DNA of 64,000 nucleotides from Azospirillum tabaci (GTDB taxonomy: Bacteria; Pseudomonadota; Alphaproteobacteria; Azospirillales; Azospirillaceae): assembly GCF_014596085.1 (NCBI RefSeq), contig NZ_JACCJY010000025.1, positions 1 through 64,000 of the forward strand, in the 5' to 3' direction. Below are positions 25,996-34,021 of this stretch, in pieces. The position numbers and the translations under genes are program-made. Each line of letters starts with the position of its first letter. Within the stretch, counting starts at the first letter, position 1. The notes under the pieces are model-generated. The model saw only the letters and a list, made by a program, of their open reading frames with translations, was not told where the DNA came from and made no database searches.

Positions 25996-26523
25996 ATGCC
26001 GAACCCCATCGACCTGAAGAACCACATCCGCGGCATCGCCGACTTCCCCAAGCCCGGCATCCTCTTCTACGACATCTCCCCGCTGCTGGCTCACGCCGAG
26101 GCGTGGAAGGAAGCGGTGGACCAGTTGGCCGAGGCGCTGCGCCCGCACAAGCCCGAGCTGCTGGTGGGCATCGAATCCCGCGGCTTCCTGATCGCCGCGC
26201 CGCTGGCCCTGGCGCTCGGCACCGGCTTCATCATGGTGCGCAAGCACGGCAAGCTGCCCGGCGATAAGGTCGCCCATTCCTATGACCTGGAATACGGCAC
26301 CGACACCATCGAGGTTCAGGCCGACGCCGTGAAGCCTGGCCAGCGCGTGGTCGTCCTGGACGATCTGCTGGCCACCGGCGGGACGATGGCCGCGGCGATC
26401 AGCCTGCTGCGCCGCGTCGGCGCCGACGTCCGCGCCGCCGCCTTCCTGGTCGAGCTGACCTTCCTCAATGGCCGGGACAAGCTGGACGTGCCCAGCGTCT
26501 CACTGATGAGCTACGATTCGTAA
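25996..26523 (+). CDS. apt: adenine phosphoribosyltransferase
   Basis: 175 residues, the normal family length. IADFPKPGILFYDISPLL is the N-terminal signature, GIESRGF binds adenine, and VVVLDDLLATGGTM is the PRPP loop. It salvages adenine to AMP in the cytoplasm. The ATG at 25996 has AGGAA upstream; an earlier ATG at 25962 lacks one. It is divergent from the Mla operon. Confidence 0.95.
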   Translation: MPNPIDLKNHIRGIADFPKPGILFYDISPLLAHAEAWKEAVDQLAEALRPHKPELLVGIESRGFLIAAPLALALGTGFIMVRKHGKLPGDKVAHSYDLEYGTDTIEVQADAVKPGQRVVVLDDLLATGGTMAAAISLLRRVGADVRAAAFLVELTFLNGRDKLDVPSVSLMSYDS

Positions 26524-26562
26524 AAGCGCCTTCCGGAGAGGCGTCTGCCCATCCTTTAAGCA

Positions 26563-26703
26563 CCCTCTCCCGACCCGGGAGAGGGTGGCGCCAACGGCGC
26601 CGGGTGAGGGTGCTGCCGAGGATCGGACACCGCCCCGTTGCCGATACCCTCACCCTTCCCGCGCGTTGCGCGGGTCCCTTCCCTCTCCCGGGGCGGGAGA
26701 GGG
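26563..26703. repeat. palindromic repeat element after apt
   Basis: 141 bp with inverted ends CCCTCTCCCG and CGGGAGAGGG, inner GGTGAGGGT/ACCCTCACCC arms, and a GGCGCC-type small hairpin next to each end. Same family as 21183 and 49557. Confidence 0.82.
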
Positions 26704-26730
26704 AACATCGCGACGGCAATGCGCCGGTCA

Positions 26731-26745
26731 TGGCATAGCGCTTGC
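26731..26745 (+). promoter_or_regulatory. candidate sigma-54 promoter of the CocE-type hydrolase
   Basis: TGGCATAGCGCTTGC keeps the GG and GC doublets 10 bases apart and differs from the TGGCAC-N5-TTGC consensus at one core position. The predicted start near 26757 leaves a leader of about 26 nt before the ATG at 26783. No activator site was recognised. Confidence 0.45.
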
Positions 26746-26782
26746 GAGTGTTGCCGGTCACTGTTGCTCGGCACGGCGCTCC

Positions 26783-28459
26783 ATGACCCATATGGCCCCG
26801 GTGATTCTCGAACAGCCGCCCCTTCTGGCCGTCCGGCCTCCCGAAACCGTTTCCATGCGGACGCGCGACGGCTTGCGGCTCGACGCCGACCTCTACCGGC
26901 CCGACGGCGTTGGCCCCTGGCCCGTCCTATTGCTGCGTTTGGCCTGCGGGCGGCGCACGGCGATGACCAGCCATTACGCGCATCCGCGCTGGTACGCTGC
27001 CCGCGGCTATGTCGTCGTGGTGCAGGACGTGCGCGGGCGCGGCACGTCGGAGGGGCGGTTCCGTCCCTTCGAGGCGGAGCGCGAGGACGGCGCCGACGCG
27101 GTGGCCTGGGCGGCGTCCCTGCCCGGCTCCAACGGTACGGTCGGCATGTATGGCAGCGGCTACGCCGGGATGGCTCAGCTTCTGGCCCTGGCCGAGCGGC
27201 CCGCCGCGCTGCGCGCCGTGGTTCCAGCGCTGGCCGGCTGGGACGTCTTCACCGACTGGGCGACGGAGGGCGGCGCCTTCCGGCTGGCCGACGCGATGGA
27301 CTGGGCGTTGCGCTGCGCGGCGGAATCCGCCCGCCGGCTGGAGGATGGCGCGGCCTACCGCGCGCTCCTGGAGGCGATCCGAAGCCTGCCGCTGGACGAC
27401 GAGATCCCGTCCCGCCCACGGGTGCTGCGGGACTACGCGCGCCATTGCCATTACGACGACTGGCTGACCACGCCCGGCCCGGGTGGAAGTTGGGACGGGC
27501 TGTCGCCCCGGCACGCCTTACCCGGCGGCGTCGGGGAAGTCTCCGTGCTTCAGGTCGGCGGCTGGTACGACCCGCGTCTGACCGGCACGCTGGCGGCGCA
27601 CGAGGCCCTGTCCGCCGGCAGCGACGGCACCGTCCGCCTGCTGGTCGGCCCGTGGGACCGCCACGGGGTGGCGGCCCGTGCCGGGCTCGACAGCTTGAAG
27701 CCGACCGATGTGCCGTCCTTCGACACCCTGCAACTGGGTTGGTTCGAGCGTTTCCTGAAGGGGGAGATGAACGGGGCGGAGCGCGGCGGCCCGATCCGCC
27801 TGTTCGACGTTCTGGAACGCCGCTGGCGCGACCTGCCGGCCATGCCGCCCGCCGCACACCCGCTGCACCTGTCGAGCGACGGCCTCGCCACGCGGCACGG
27901 CGGCGGCGCCCTGCGCGAGGGCGCGCCGGACGAGGCGTTCCTCGACGTGCTGGTCCATGACCCGCGCGATCCGGTGCCCACCGTGGGCGGCCACGCCGTG
28001 CCGGACGCCGGGCCGCGCGACCGCGCCGCCGTCGACGCCCGTCCCGACGTGGCAGTCTATGACACCGCTCCGCTCACGGCGCCGCTGACGCTGTCCGGTC
28101 TGGCCGCCCTGGAAATCTGGGTGGAGGCGGACGCGCCGTCCTTCGACGTCAGCGCCGTCCTCTCCGCCGTGCTGCCCGATGGGCGCGTCCTGCCGCTCAG
28201 CCAGGGCCACGCGCGGGTGGAGCCGGGCGGCGAACAGCGCCCCATGCCGGTGGCCCTTCGCGCCCTCTGCGCGACCCTGCCCGCCGGAAGCGCGCTGCGT
28301 CTCAGCCTCGCCGGGTCCTGCTTCCCGGCCTACCCGGTCAATCCGGGGACGGGGGCGGAGCCGGGCGAAACCCGGCTGGTGGACGCGCAGCCGATCACCC
28401 TGCTCATCCACGGCGGCGGCGCCCGCCCGTCGCGCCTGCTGCTGCCGGTCCAAGCCTGA
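26783..28459 (+). CDS. CocE/NonD-family hydrolase (X-Pro dipeptidase-like esterase)
   Basis: 558 residues. N-terminal alpha/beta-hydrolase with VQDVRGRGTSEG, nucleophile in GMYGSGYAG (Gly where the usual motif has GGSY), acid in GGWYDP and His in GPWDRHG. The C-terminal half is the jelly-roll domain seen in S15 peptidases and cocaine esterases. The family cleaves acyl esters or amides; substrate here unknown. No signal peptide is visible at the chosen ATG (26783). The long in-frame extension to 26585 comes from the repeat element. Confidence 0.85.
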   Translation: MTHMAPVILEQPPLLAVRPPETVSMRTRDGLRLDADLYRPDGVGPWPVLLLRLACGRRTAMTSHYAHPRWYAARGYVVVVQDVRGRGTSEGRFRPFEAEREDGADAVAWAASLPGSNGTVGMYGSGYAGMAQLLALAERPAALRAVVPALAGWDVFTDWATEGGAFRLADAMDWALRCAAESARRLEDGAAYRALLEAIRSLPLDDEIPSRPRVLRDYARHCHYDDWLTTPGPGGSWDGLSPRHALPGGVGEVSVLQVGGWYDPRLTGTLAAHEALSAGSDGTVRLLVGPWDRHGVAARAGLDSLKPTDVPSFDTLQLGWFERFLKGEMNGAERGGPIRLFDVLERRWRDLPAMPPAAHPLHLSSDGLATRHGGGALREGAPDEAFLDVLVHDPRDPVPTVGGHAVPDAGPRDRAAVDARPDVAVYDTAPLTAPLTLSGLAALEIWVEADAPSFDVSAVLSAVLPDGRVLPLSQGHARVEPGGEQRPMPVALRALCATLPAGSALRLSLAGSCFPAYPVNPGTGAEPGETRLVDAQPITLLIHGGGARPSRLLLPVQA

Positions 28460-28471
28460 CCGTCAGCCCCA

Positions 28472-29284
28472 TCAGGGACGCCGGCCATAGCCCTCGTCAT
28501 GCTCATGGTCGCCGCCGAAGCCGTGCTCGTCCTCGTCAGCCGGCTCGAAATCGCGAAGGGCGCGGGCGGCGCTGCGCAGGCACAGGTTCAGGCTGCGGTC
28601 GAGCAGGCGCATCATCAGGTCGCGGAACGGCGTCTTGTCGCCGAGCGACCAGGCGCGCTCCACCATCGCGGCGTACATCTCGCGATCCTCGTCCGTGACC
28701 ACCACCGGAGGGAAGCCGGCACGGTTCAGGATCAGGTTGCACAGCAGAAGCGCGGTCGCGGCGTTGCCCTGGAAGAAGGGGCGGACGCTCATCAGCCGGT
28801 GATGCGCCTCGAAGGCGGCCTCCGGCCCCGCTTCCGTCCGGCGCAGCCAGCCCGACAGCGCCGACATCGACACCCGCACCTTGGCCGGATCAGGGGAGGC
28901 GCCGGCGTCGTCCTTCAACGCGCCGTCCCGGTAGCGCCCGGCATTCGTGTCGATCCCCTGATACAGCACACCGTGGAAGGCGGCGATGGTGCGCTCCGTC
29001 ACCACCCCGCCGCCCTGGAAGGACAGGCGGGCCATCAGCTCCAGCGCGGCGCGGTGGTTGAGCACGAGGCGCTGCGGCTCGGCCGGACGGCTGCGCAGAA
29101 CCGCGCCGCGGTCCAGCACCATGCGGATGTCCTCAGGGGACAACTCCACTCCCTCCACGAGGAGGCAGGCGGTGGTCAGGCCGCGCTCGAAACGGTCGGC
29201 CAGATCGCGGACCACCGTCAACGGCATCGGCCGGGCGTCGTCCAGAACCCGCTTCTTCTCCAGAATATCGTCCAGCAGCGCCAT
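28472..29284 (-). CDS. Fic-fold protein with degenerate active site
   Basis: 270 residues. Residues 35-60 (TTACLLVEGVELSPEDIRMV) look like the Fic inhibitory helix region with its EG, and FHGVLYQGI...AGRYRD matches the Fic core. The catalytic loop, normally HPFxDGNGR, reads RPFFQGNAA at residues 168-176: the catalytic His is Arg, the acidic residue is Gln, and the last Gly-Arg is Ala-Ala. It therefore should not transfer AMP in the usual way. The C-terminus is Asp/His-rich (DEDEHGFGGDHEHDEG), perhaps metal-binding. It may be a binding protein or an enzyme with new chemistry. Confidence 0.7.
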   Translation of the reverse strand: MALLDDILEKKRVLDDARPMPLTVVRDLADRFERGLTTACLLVEGVELSPEDIRMVLDRGAVLRSRPAEPQRLVLNHRAALELMARLSFQGGGVVTERTIAAFHGVLYQGIDTNAGRYRDGALKDDAGASPDPAKVRVSMSALSGWLRRTEAGPEAAFEAHHRLMSVRPFFQGNAATALLLCNLILNRAGFPPVVVTDEDREMYAAMVERAWSLGDKTPFRDLMMRLLDRSLNLCLRSAARALRDFEPADEDEHGFGGDHEHDEGYGRRP

Positions 29285-29505
29285 CGTCCCGAACTCCGCA
29301 GATCCCTTGCATTTTCATAATGCCTGGACGGCGCGCGGGGAAGCACATCCTTTGCCGGCCCACAAGCTCAACAGGGTGCGTTGCAACCTCCGGCCTGCGG
29401 TTTTTTGCCGCTTGTGCCGCCGCGGTTGCCGGTTTTAACATCGCAATACAAGATTTCCGCGCCCTCTATACTCGCCTGCCCCGGTCCTCTGGAAGGATTG
29501 ATCCG

Positions 29506-29928
29506 ATGCAACATGTTGCCTGGGATAAATCGATGAGCGTCGGCGTCGAAGTCCTCGACGACGACCACAGGAAATTGCTCGACATGTTCAACCGGCTACT
29601 GCAGGCCGGCATCGCGGAGAAGGACCGCTCCAGCCTGTCCGGACTGCTGGGGGGCTTGCAGGAATACACCACCGTGCATTTCACGCGGGAGGAGGCGCTG
29701 ATGGAGCAACAGGGCTATCCCGGCCTCGACGCCCACCGGGCCGCACACCGCTACTTCATCGACGAGGTGCACAAGCTGTCGCTGGACGATGACGACAGCA
29801 ACGAGATGATGCTGCGCATCGACCTGATCCTGCTCCTGAAGGAGTGGTTCATCGAACACATCCAGTCGGTGGACAAGCAGTACAGCCCCTTCATGGCCGA
29901 AGACACCGGCAACGCCGCCGCCCATTGA
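29506..29928 (+). CDS. bacteriohemerythrin
   Basis: 140-residue single-domain hemerythrin that binds oxygen at a di-iron centre. All seven ligands are present: His21 (DDDHRKLL), His58 and Glu62 (VHFTREE), His77 and His81 (AHRAAHRYF), His118 and Asp123 (IEHIQSVD). The ATG at 29506 has AAGGA upstream. In motile microaerophiles such proteins deliver or sense oxygen. It is monocistronic. Confidence 0.93.
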   Translation: MQHVAWDKSMSVGVEVLDDDHRKLLDMFNRLLQAGIAEKDRSSLSGLLGGLQEYTTVHFTREEALMEQQGYPGLDAHRAAHRYFIDEVHKLSLDDDDSNEMMLRIDLILLLKEWFIEHIQSVDKQYSPFMAEDTGNAAAH

Positions 29929-29998
29929 GCGGACGCGCGAACGCCCCCGCTCCGACCGGCGCGAGGGCGCTTCGTCAGCGCTCAGCGGCAGCACCCAA

Positions 29999-30643
29999 TC
30001 AAAAAGCCATGGTACCGCCCGGTTCACGAAGGCGCAGATTGTTCTGGACGTGACGGACGCCGGAGACGGCGTCGGCCAGATCCTCGGCGCGGCGCTTCGC
30101 CATGCGGTCGTCCACCGTGCCGTCCAACGTGACCTCCCCGCCCGATACGGACACCGTGATGTCGGTGGCGTCGAGATAGGGGTCCTCCGTCAGCCGGTCG
30201 TTCAGATCGTCGCGGATTCGCTCGTCCGACCGGGTGTAGCCCCGTGGGCCGCGCCCTCGGAACTGGGCGCGCCGCTCGTCCTCCTCGCGGCGGCGTTCGG
30301 CGTCGTCGTTGCCGAACCAGGAGGCAACCTCGTCACCCGCCTGCTCCCAGAAGTTGCGCTCCCGCGCCATGCCGACGGGTTCGTCGCGATAGCGCTCGTT
30401 GTGGATCCGGTCATCCCGCATGCGGTCGTCCCGATGCCATCCGCGCTCGGCATGGCCCCAGTCGCTGCCCCAGCGGCGGCTGGGATCGCGCCCGCCGGAA
30501 CCGCCGCTTTCGTAGTCACTCCGGGTGTAACCGCCTGCGCCGTAGGCGCCGCGCCCAAATTCGTTGCGTTCGCGGACGTCGCGACGGTCGTCTTCGTCCA
30601 CGTTGCGGGCTTCGTCCTTCCACCGGTTTTCGTGTTGAGCCAT
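29999..30643 (-). CDS. BON-domain protein with long charged N-terminal region
   Basis: 214 residues. Residues 1 to about 130 are low-complexity, rich in Arg, Asp, Gly and Trp (RRWGSDWGHAERGWHRDD and similar), probably disordered. A BON domain follows (IRDDLNDRLTEDPYLDATD, then GGEVTLDGTVDDRMAKRRAE), a module linked to osmotic or envelope stress. No signal peptide is visible. The ATG at 30643 has GGGAG upstream; the in-frame extension to 30790 is not needed. Confidence 0.78.
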   Translation of the reverse strand: MAQHENRWKDEARNVDEDDRRDVRERNEFGRGAYGAGGYTRSDYESGGSGGRDPSRRWGSDWGHAERGWHRDDRMRDDRIHNERYRDEPVGMARERNFWEQAGDEVASWFGNDDAERRREEDERRAQFRGRGPRGYTRSDERIRDDLNDRLTEDPYLDATDITVSVSGGEVTLDGTVDDRMAKRRAEDLADAVSGVRHVQNNLRLREPGGTMAF

Positions 30644-30757
30644 CCTGCCAGACTCCCGTTCGCCGTTGCCCGCCGCCCGTCCGGACGGCCCCTTTTCAAC
30701 AGAACGGCGCTGGGCTGCGTTCCCCTTTCGGCGCATCGCCGGAGTTTCCGCACCATC

Positions 30758-30773
30758 TGGCACACGGATTGCT
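30758..30773 (+). promoter_or_regulatory. consensus sigma-54 promoter
   Basis: TGGCACACGGATTGCT matches TGGCAC-N5-TTGCW at every defined position, with GG and GC 10 bases apart. The predicted start is near 30784. No protein gene follows on this strand before 31527; a strong terminator follows at 30804. Confidence 0.75.
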
Positions 30774-30783
30774 GCATTGCACA

Positions 30784-30836
30784 CAGTCATCCACGCAGCC
30801 TTGGCCCCGGTCCCCCTTCGGACCGGGGCTTTTTTT
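30784..30836 (+). ncRNA. candidate sigma-54-dependent small RNA, about 53 nt
   Basis: The interval runs from the predicted start of a consensus sigma-54 promoter to the end of a perfect Rho-independent terminator. The transcript would have about 20 unpaired 5' bases (CAGUCAUCCACGCAGCCUUG region), then the terminator stem. It contains no start codon with a ribosome site. It lies between two minus-strand genes (BON and CYTH), so it cannot be a leader or trailer of a plus-strand protein gene. Existence as a stable RNA is inferred. Confidence 0.5.
30804..30836 (+). terminator. Rho-independent terminator
   Basis: Perfect 10-bp stem GCCCCGGTCC/GGACCGGGGC (30804-30813 and 30820-30829), a six-base loop and seven T residues at 30830-30836. 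The T-run exists only on the plus strand, so it ends plus-strand transcription. Confidence 0.92.
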
Positions 30837-30850
30837 CACCGAGAGGAGGA

Positions 30851-31327
30851 TCAGGCCGCGCTGACCCGGCGGCGGATCGGGCTGCGCGACAGGGCGGAGT
30901 TGCTGTAGGCCGCCCGGTGCGTGATCTCCGCTCCCACCCAATCGGGAAGCGGAACGACTTGGTCAGGATGGGACAGTTCGACTTCGGCGATCACCAGACC
31001 GGCGTTCTCGCCACCGAACACGTCGATTTCCCAGCAGAGACCGTGGTGGGGGATGAGGTAACGGGTCTTCTCGATCAGGCCGCCACGGCAACTGTGGCGC
31101 AGCAGACCGAGGGCGAGGTCGAGGGGGAGCGGATGTTCGACCTCTTCGCGGCACAGGCCGCGGCGGGGGCCTTTGACCGTCAACATGGCATCCGGGCCCG
31201 CCACCCGGACCCGCACCGTTCGGCCATCGTCGGAGGGCAGATAGCCCTGGACGATGGACAGCCCGTTTCGGCACAAGGGACGGACGTCTCTCCGGACCAG
31301 AAACCGCCGCTCGATCTCAACCGCCAT
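30851..31327 (-). CDS. CYTH-domain protein (triphosphate tunnel metalloenzyme)
   Basis: 158 residues with the N-terminal EIERRFLV (ExExK-like with Arg at the Lys place), then VRVRV, LTVKGPRR and an acidic AEVELSHPD near the end. These are the strands that line the CYTH tunnel and bind metal and triphosphate. The family includes inorganic triphosphatases and adenylate cyclases; which reaction applies cannot be told. The ATG at 31327 is preceded by AAAGGCGG. Confidence 0.82.
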   Translation of the reverse strand: MAVEIERRFLVRRDVRPLCRNGLSIVQGYLPSDDGRTVRVRVAGPDAMLTVKGPRRGLCREEVEHPLPLDLALGLLRHSCRGGLIEKTRYLIPHHGLCWEIDVFGGENAGLVIAEVELSHPDQVVPLPDWVGAEITHRAAYSNSALSRSPIRRRVSAA

Positions 31328-31526
31328 GATATCCGCCTTTCGGCATATCGGACGCCGTTGAGGATAATCGCCCACTCCGATGCGGCGCAACCATGCCTCA
31401 TACGCATGAAGTCCATTCCTGCGTTGCGGTATTACCATTTGGACACATCATCGGACAAGCGCCCACGACGCAGTTCCCGTCGCTCCGTGGTGGGAGCGGC
31501 CACCCGTTCTGGGGTAGCATGCCGCC

Positions 31527-31763
31527 ATGGCACAAGACCTCGCACCCTGGCTGATCCTGTTCGCCGTCTACGGCGCGCCTCTCCTTCATGTGATGCTGTC
31601 GCGGCGTGGCGGTCCTTGGCGTCCGCCGCCCGGCACACGCTGCCCCTTCGGTCCGCGGGCCGGCTGGGTGGTGATGGTGCTGATCCTCGGGCCGATCGGC
31701 TGGCTGATGTTCGTCATGCGCAACGGGCGCCGTTCCCGTCCCGGCCGCAGCCCCGGAGCGTGA
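31527..31763 (+). CDS. small membrane protein of unknown function
   Basis: 78 residues with two hydrophobic helices (PWLILFAVYGAPLLHVML and GWVVMVLILGPIGWLMFVM) separated by a Pro/Arg loop, and an Arg-rich tail. The second helix with its GPIGW resembles short PLDc_N-type membrane segments. The ribosome site is weak. The codon pattern is coding-like but the size makes the call moderate. Confidence 0.5.
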   Translation: MAQDLAPWLILFAVYGAPLLHVMLSRRGGPWRPPPGTRCPFGPRAGWVVMVLILGPIGWLMFVMRNGRRSRPGRSPGA

Positions 31764-31842
31764 CGCCCAAGGGCCGGTGGCGGAACGGGAACGGCGCCCG
31801 TGCGCTGGCTTGCCGGGATGGGTTGCCGGGATGGCTCGCCCG

Positions 31843-32001
31843 TCAGATTCGGCCCATCAGCAGAAGCACGATGAGGATCAGCAGCAGCACGCCGAGGATA
31901 CCGCTGGGGCCATAGCCCCAACCGCGGCTGTGCGGCCAGGCCGGAACCGCGCCGATTAGAACGAGAATCAAAATGATGAGCAGAATGGTGCCGATGCTCA
32001 T
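31843..32001 (-). CDS. DUF3309-type small membrane protein
   Basis: 52 residues: MSIGTILLIILILVLIGAVP, a short PHSRGWGYGPSG loop and a second hydrophobic helix. This is the layout of the DUF3309 family common in alphaproteobacteria. A perfect GGGAGG lies before the ATG at 32001. Function unknown. Confidence 0.8.
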   Translation of the reverse strand: MSIGTILLIILILVLIGAVPAWPHSRGWGYGPSGILGVLLLILIVLLLMGRI

Positions 32002-32164
32002 GGCGTCCTCCCAAATGTGGAGCTTTCGCTGACAAGAACGCGAGCTTGGCCGGCTGGTTCCTGCTTCCCGCCTGTTCTTTGGCGCCCACCATCTCCATTC
32101 GGGGCAGGGGCGCCCTACCCTTCCGGCGTTTCTTCGAAAAAGGGTTTCATCTGCCGCCCCCGGT

Positions 32165-33832
32165 TCAGACAGGTGGTCCGGCATGGCGACTCGGGCGCTC
32201 CCACACCTTCGTCAGCAGCGCCAGCTTGCTCCGCCCCGGCAGGCGTTCGTCCGACAGGGCTTCCAGAAAATCGGCCAGACGCTTGGACCGCATCACGCTG
32301 AAGGCGATCAGTCCGACCGTCGCCAGCAGGACGAACAGGAAGAACAGGATCCGCTCCGGCAGCGGGTCCTCGGCCATGGCGAGCAGATTCATGCCAAGGA
32401 AGCCGGTGACCAGCGTTCCGATGGTGCTGACCACCGTGACCACGGTCAGCCGCAGCACCGTGTTGGCCTGCCGCCGCAGCCCGTCGCTGTCCAGATAATC
32501 CGACATGTCCTGAACCTCGTCCCGTACCTCGGCGTAGAGGCGGTCGGTGCCGAGATGCCCGGCCCACAGGCGGAACAGGTCGCTCAGCGGCCCCTGGATC
32601 GACAGCTCATGGAACCAGTAGCGGTGGGTGAAGCGCAGGAAGATCTCGAACACCTGCCGGATGTCCCGCTTGAACCGCTTCACCGATTCCACGGTCCCGA
32701 TGTCGAGTTGGCTGACCGCTAGCACCAGCCGGTCGGACAGCATCACCAGCGCCGCCCGGTGGAAATGCACAACCAGCCCCAGCAGGAAATACTGGTGCCG
32801 GAACTGCCCTAGCAGACCGGTTTCCGCGTCGGTGAAGAAGGGGTCGCCCTCCGGCCCCACCATGACCAGCGAATGGCCGCAGCATAGGATGCGGCTGCGC
32901 GTCCAGGCACCGGGCGCCCGCGGGTCCCAATAGCGGTCGTAGCAGTAGCGCTGCTCGAAGCCCTCCAGGAACGCGGGTGCGAAGGGCATCACCTCCCCCG
33001 GCTTCGGCCCCAGCCCGGGCGATGTGGCGAAACCCAGCCGCACCCAGTCCGCCCGCTCCAGCCGTTCCGGATCGTCCAGCGACAGATAGGCCATGGCCGG
33101 CATCCGCTGATACTCGAGCTGGCGGTAGCGCAGCAGCCCGATCTCCTCCGAATGGTGATGGACCAGCGGGCGCAGAAGGAACGACCAGTGGGCGGCGATG
33201 CGCGGCGCCCGGTGACGGCACACGAAGGACAGATAGTCCGCCTTCCGCTCATAGTCGGAGACGGCGAGCACGGCGCCATCGGCACCGATCCATTCGACGC
33301 GGTGCGGGCATTGCGCGGCGCTGCCATCCGGCTCCCAGGCGGGCGGGTAGGTGCGGCCCAACCGGAACAGCGTGTCCTGCACGCGGTCGAGCGGCAGATC
33401 CTCGCCGAACAGCTCCACGACGAGGATCGCCACATCGACGTCGTGGAAGAAGTGCAGATCGACATGGGCGATGCCGAAGCGGAGCGGCGCCTGCCCCCGC
33501 CGCAGGGTGACCGTCAGCGCCGCCACATCGCGCCGCCGGAAGACGCGGATCGGAGAACCGCCATAGCCGGGCTGTTGGTCGCGCGACTCCCCCTCGCCAT
33601 AGAGGAAGCGCTGCACATAGGGCAGGAAGGACACGAACTCGCTGTAATGGCGCTCGCTGAACTGGCCGGGGTCCTGGGTGAACTCGTCCGCCACCTCCTG
33701 CCAGGGACAGTCCGGCCCGCCCAGCCATTCCCAATGGTTCTGGATCTGTGCGCCCGCCTTCAGCGGCATCAACTGCACCGGCCACAGCAGGATTTCGCGA
33801 AACCGGCGCACGCGGATCGGGCTCTCGTCCAT
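32165..33832 (-). CDS. CorA-like divalent cation transporter, divergent
   Basis: 555 residues, long for CorA (about 320-350). The C-terminus has two membrane helices with the pore motif as GFLGMNLL between them, followed by ILFFLFVLLATVGLIAF. The large cytoplasmic N-terminal part has no clear match to standard CorA but includes helical stretches that may form the funnel. Such proteins move Mg2+ or, in the ZntB branch, Zn2+. The ATG at 33832 follows GGGGGAGGGG; a start at 33862 is possible. Confidence 0.78.
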   Translation of the reverse strand: MDESPIRVRRFREILLWPVQLMPLKAGAQIQNHWEWLGGPDCPWQEVADEFTQDPGQFSERHYSEFVSFLPYVQRFLYGEGESRDQQPGYGGSPIRVFRRRDVAALTVTLRRGQAPLRFGIAHVDLHFFHDVDVAILVVELFGEDLPLDRVQDTLFRLGRTYPPAWEPDGSAAQCPHRVEWIGADGAVLAVSDYERKADYLSFVCRHRAPRIAAHWSFLLRPLVHHHSEEIGLLRYRQLEYQRMPAMAYLSLDDPERLERADWVRLGFATSPGLGPKPGEVMPFAPAFLEGFEQRYCYDRYWDPRAPGAWTRSRILCCGHSLVMVGPEGDPFFTDAETGLLGQFRHQYFLLGLVVHFHRAALVMLSDRLVLAVSQLDIGTVESVKRFKRDIRQVFEIFLRFTHRYWFHELSIQGPLSDLFRLWAGHLGTDRLYAEVRDEVQDMSDYLDSDGLRRQANTVLRLTVVTVVSTIGTLVTGFLGMNLLAMAEDPLPERILFFLFVLLATVGLIAFSVMRSKRLADFLEALSDERLPGRSKLALLTKVWERPSRHAGPPV

Positions 33833-34021
33833 GGCCCCTCCCCCTTGTCCTTCTTTTCCCACATCCTAGCAGAGTCCGGACCGGCGAAAACGCGGCACCA
33901 AGGTGGGATTGCCGGGCGTTCGCGCCATCCCAATCGATGCGGACCATTAACCAGGACGAAAGCCCGGCCCTGGTAGCGTCCCCCCGTTCAGATCATGCGC
34001 CGAAGGAGGGTTCATTTGCCA

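Noticed and set aside
29467..29472. TATACT before the hemerythrin gene as a sigma-70 minus-10 box
   Set aside because: No acceptable minus-35 sequence lies 16-18 bases upstream, so a promoter call is not supported.
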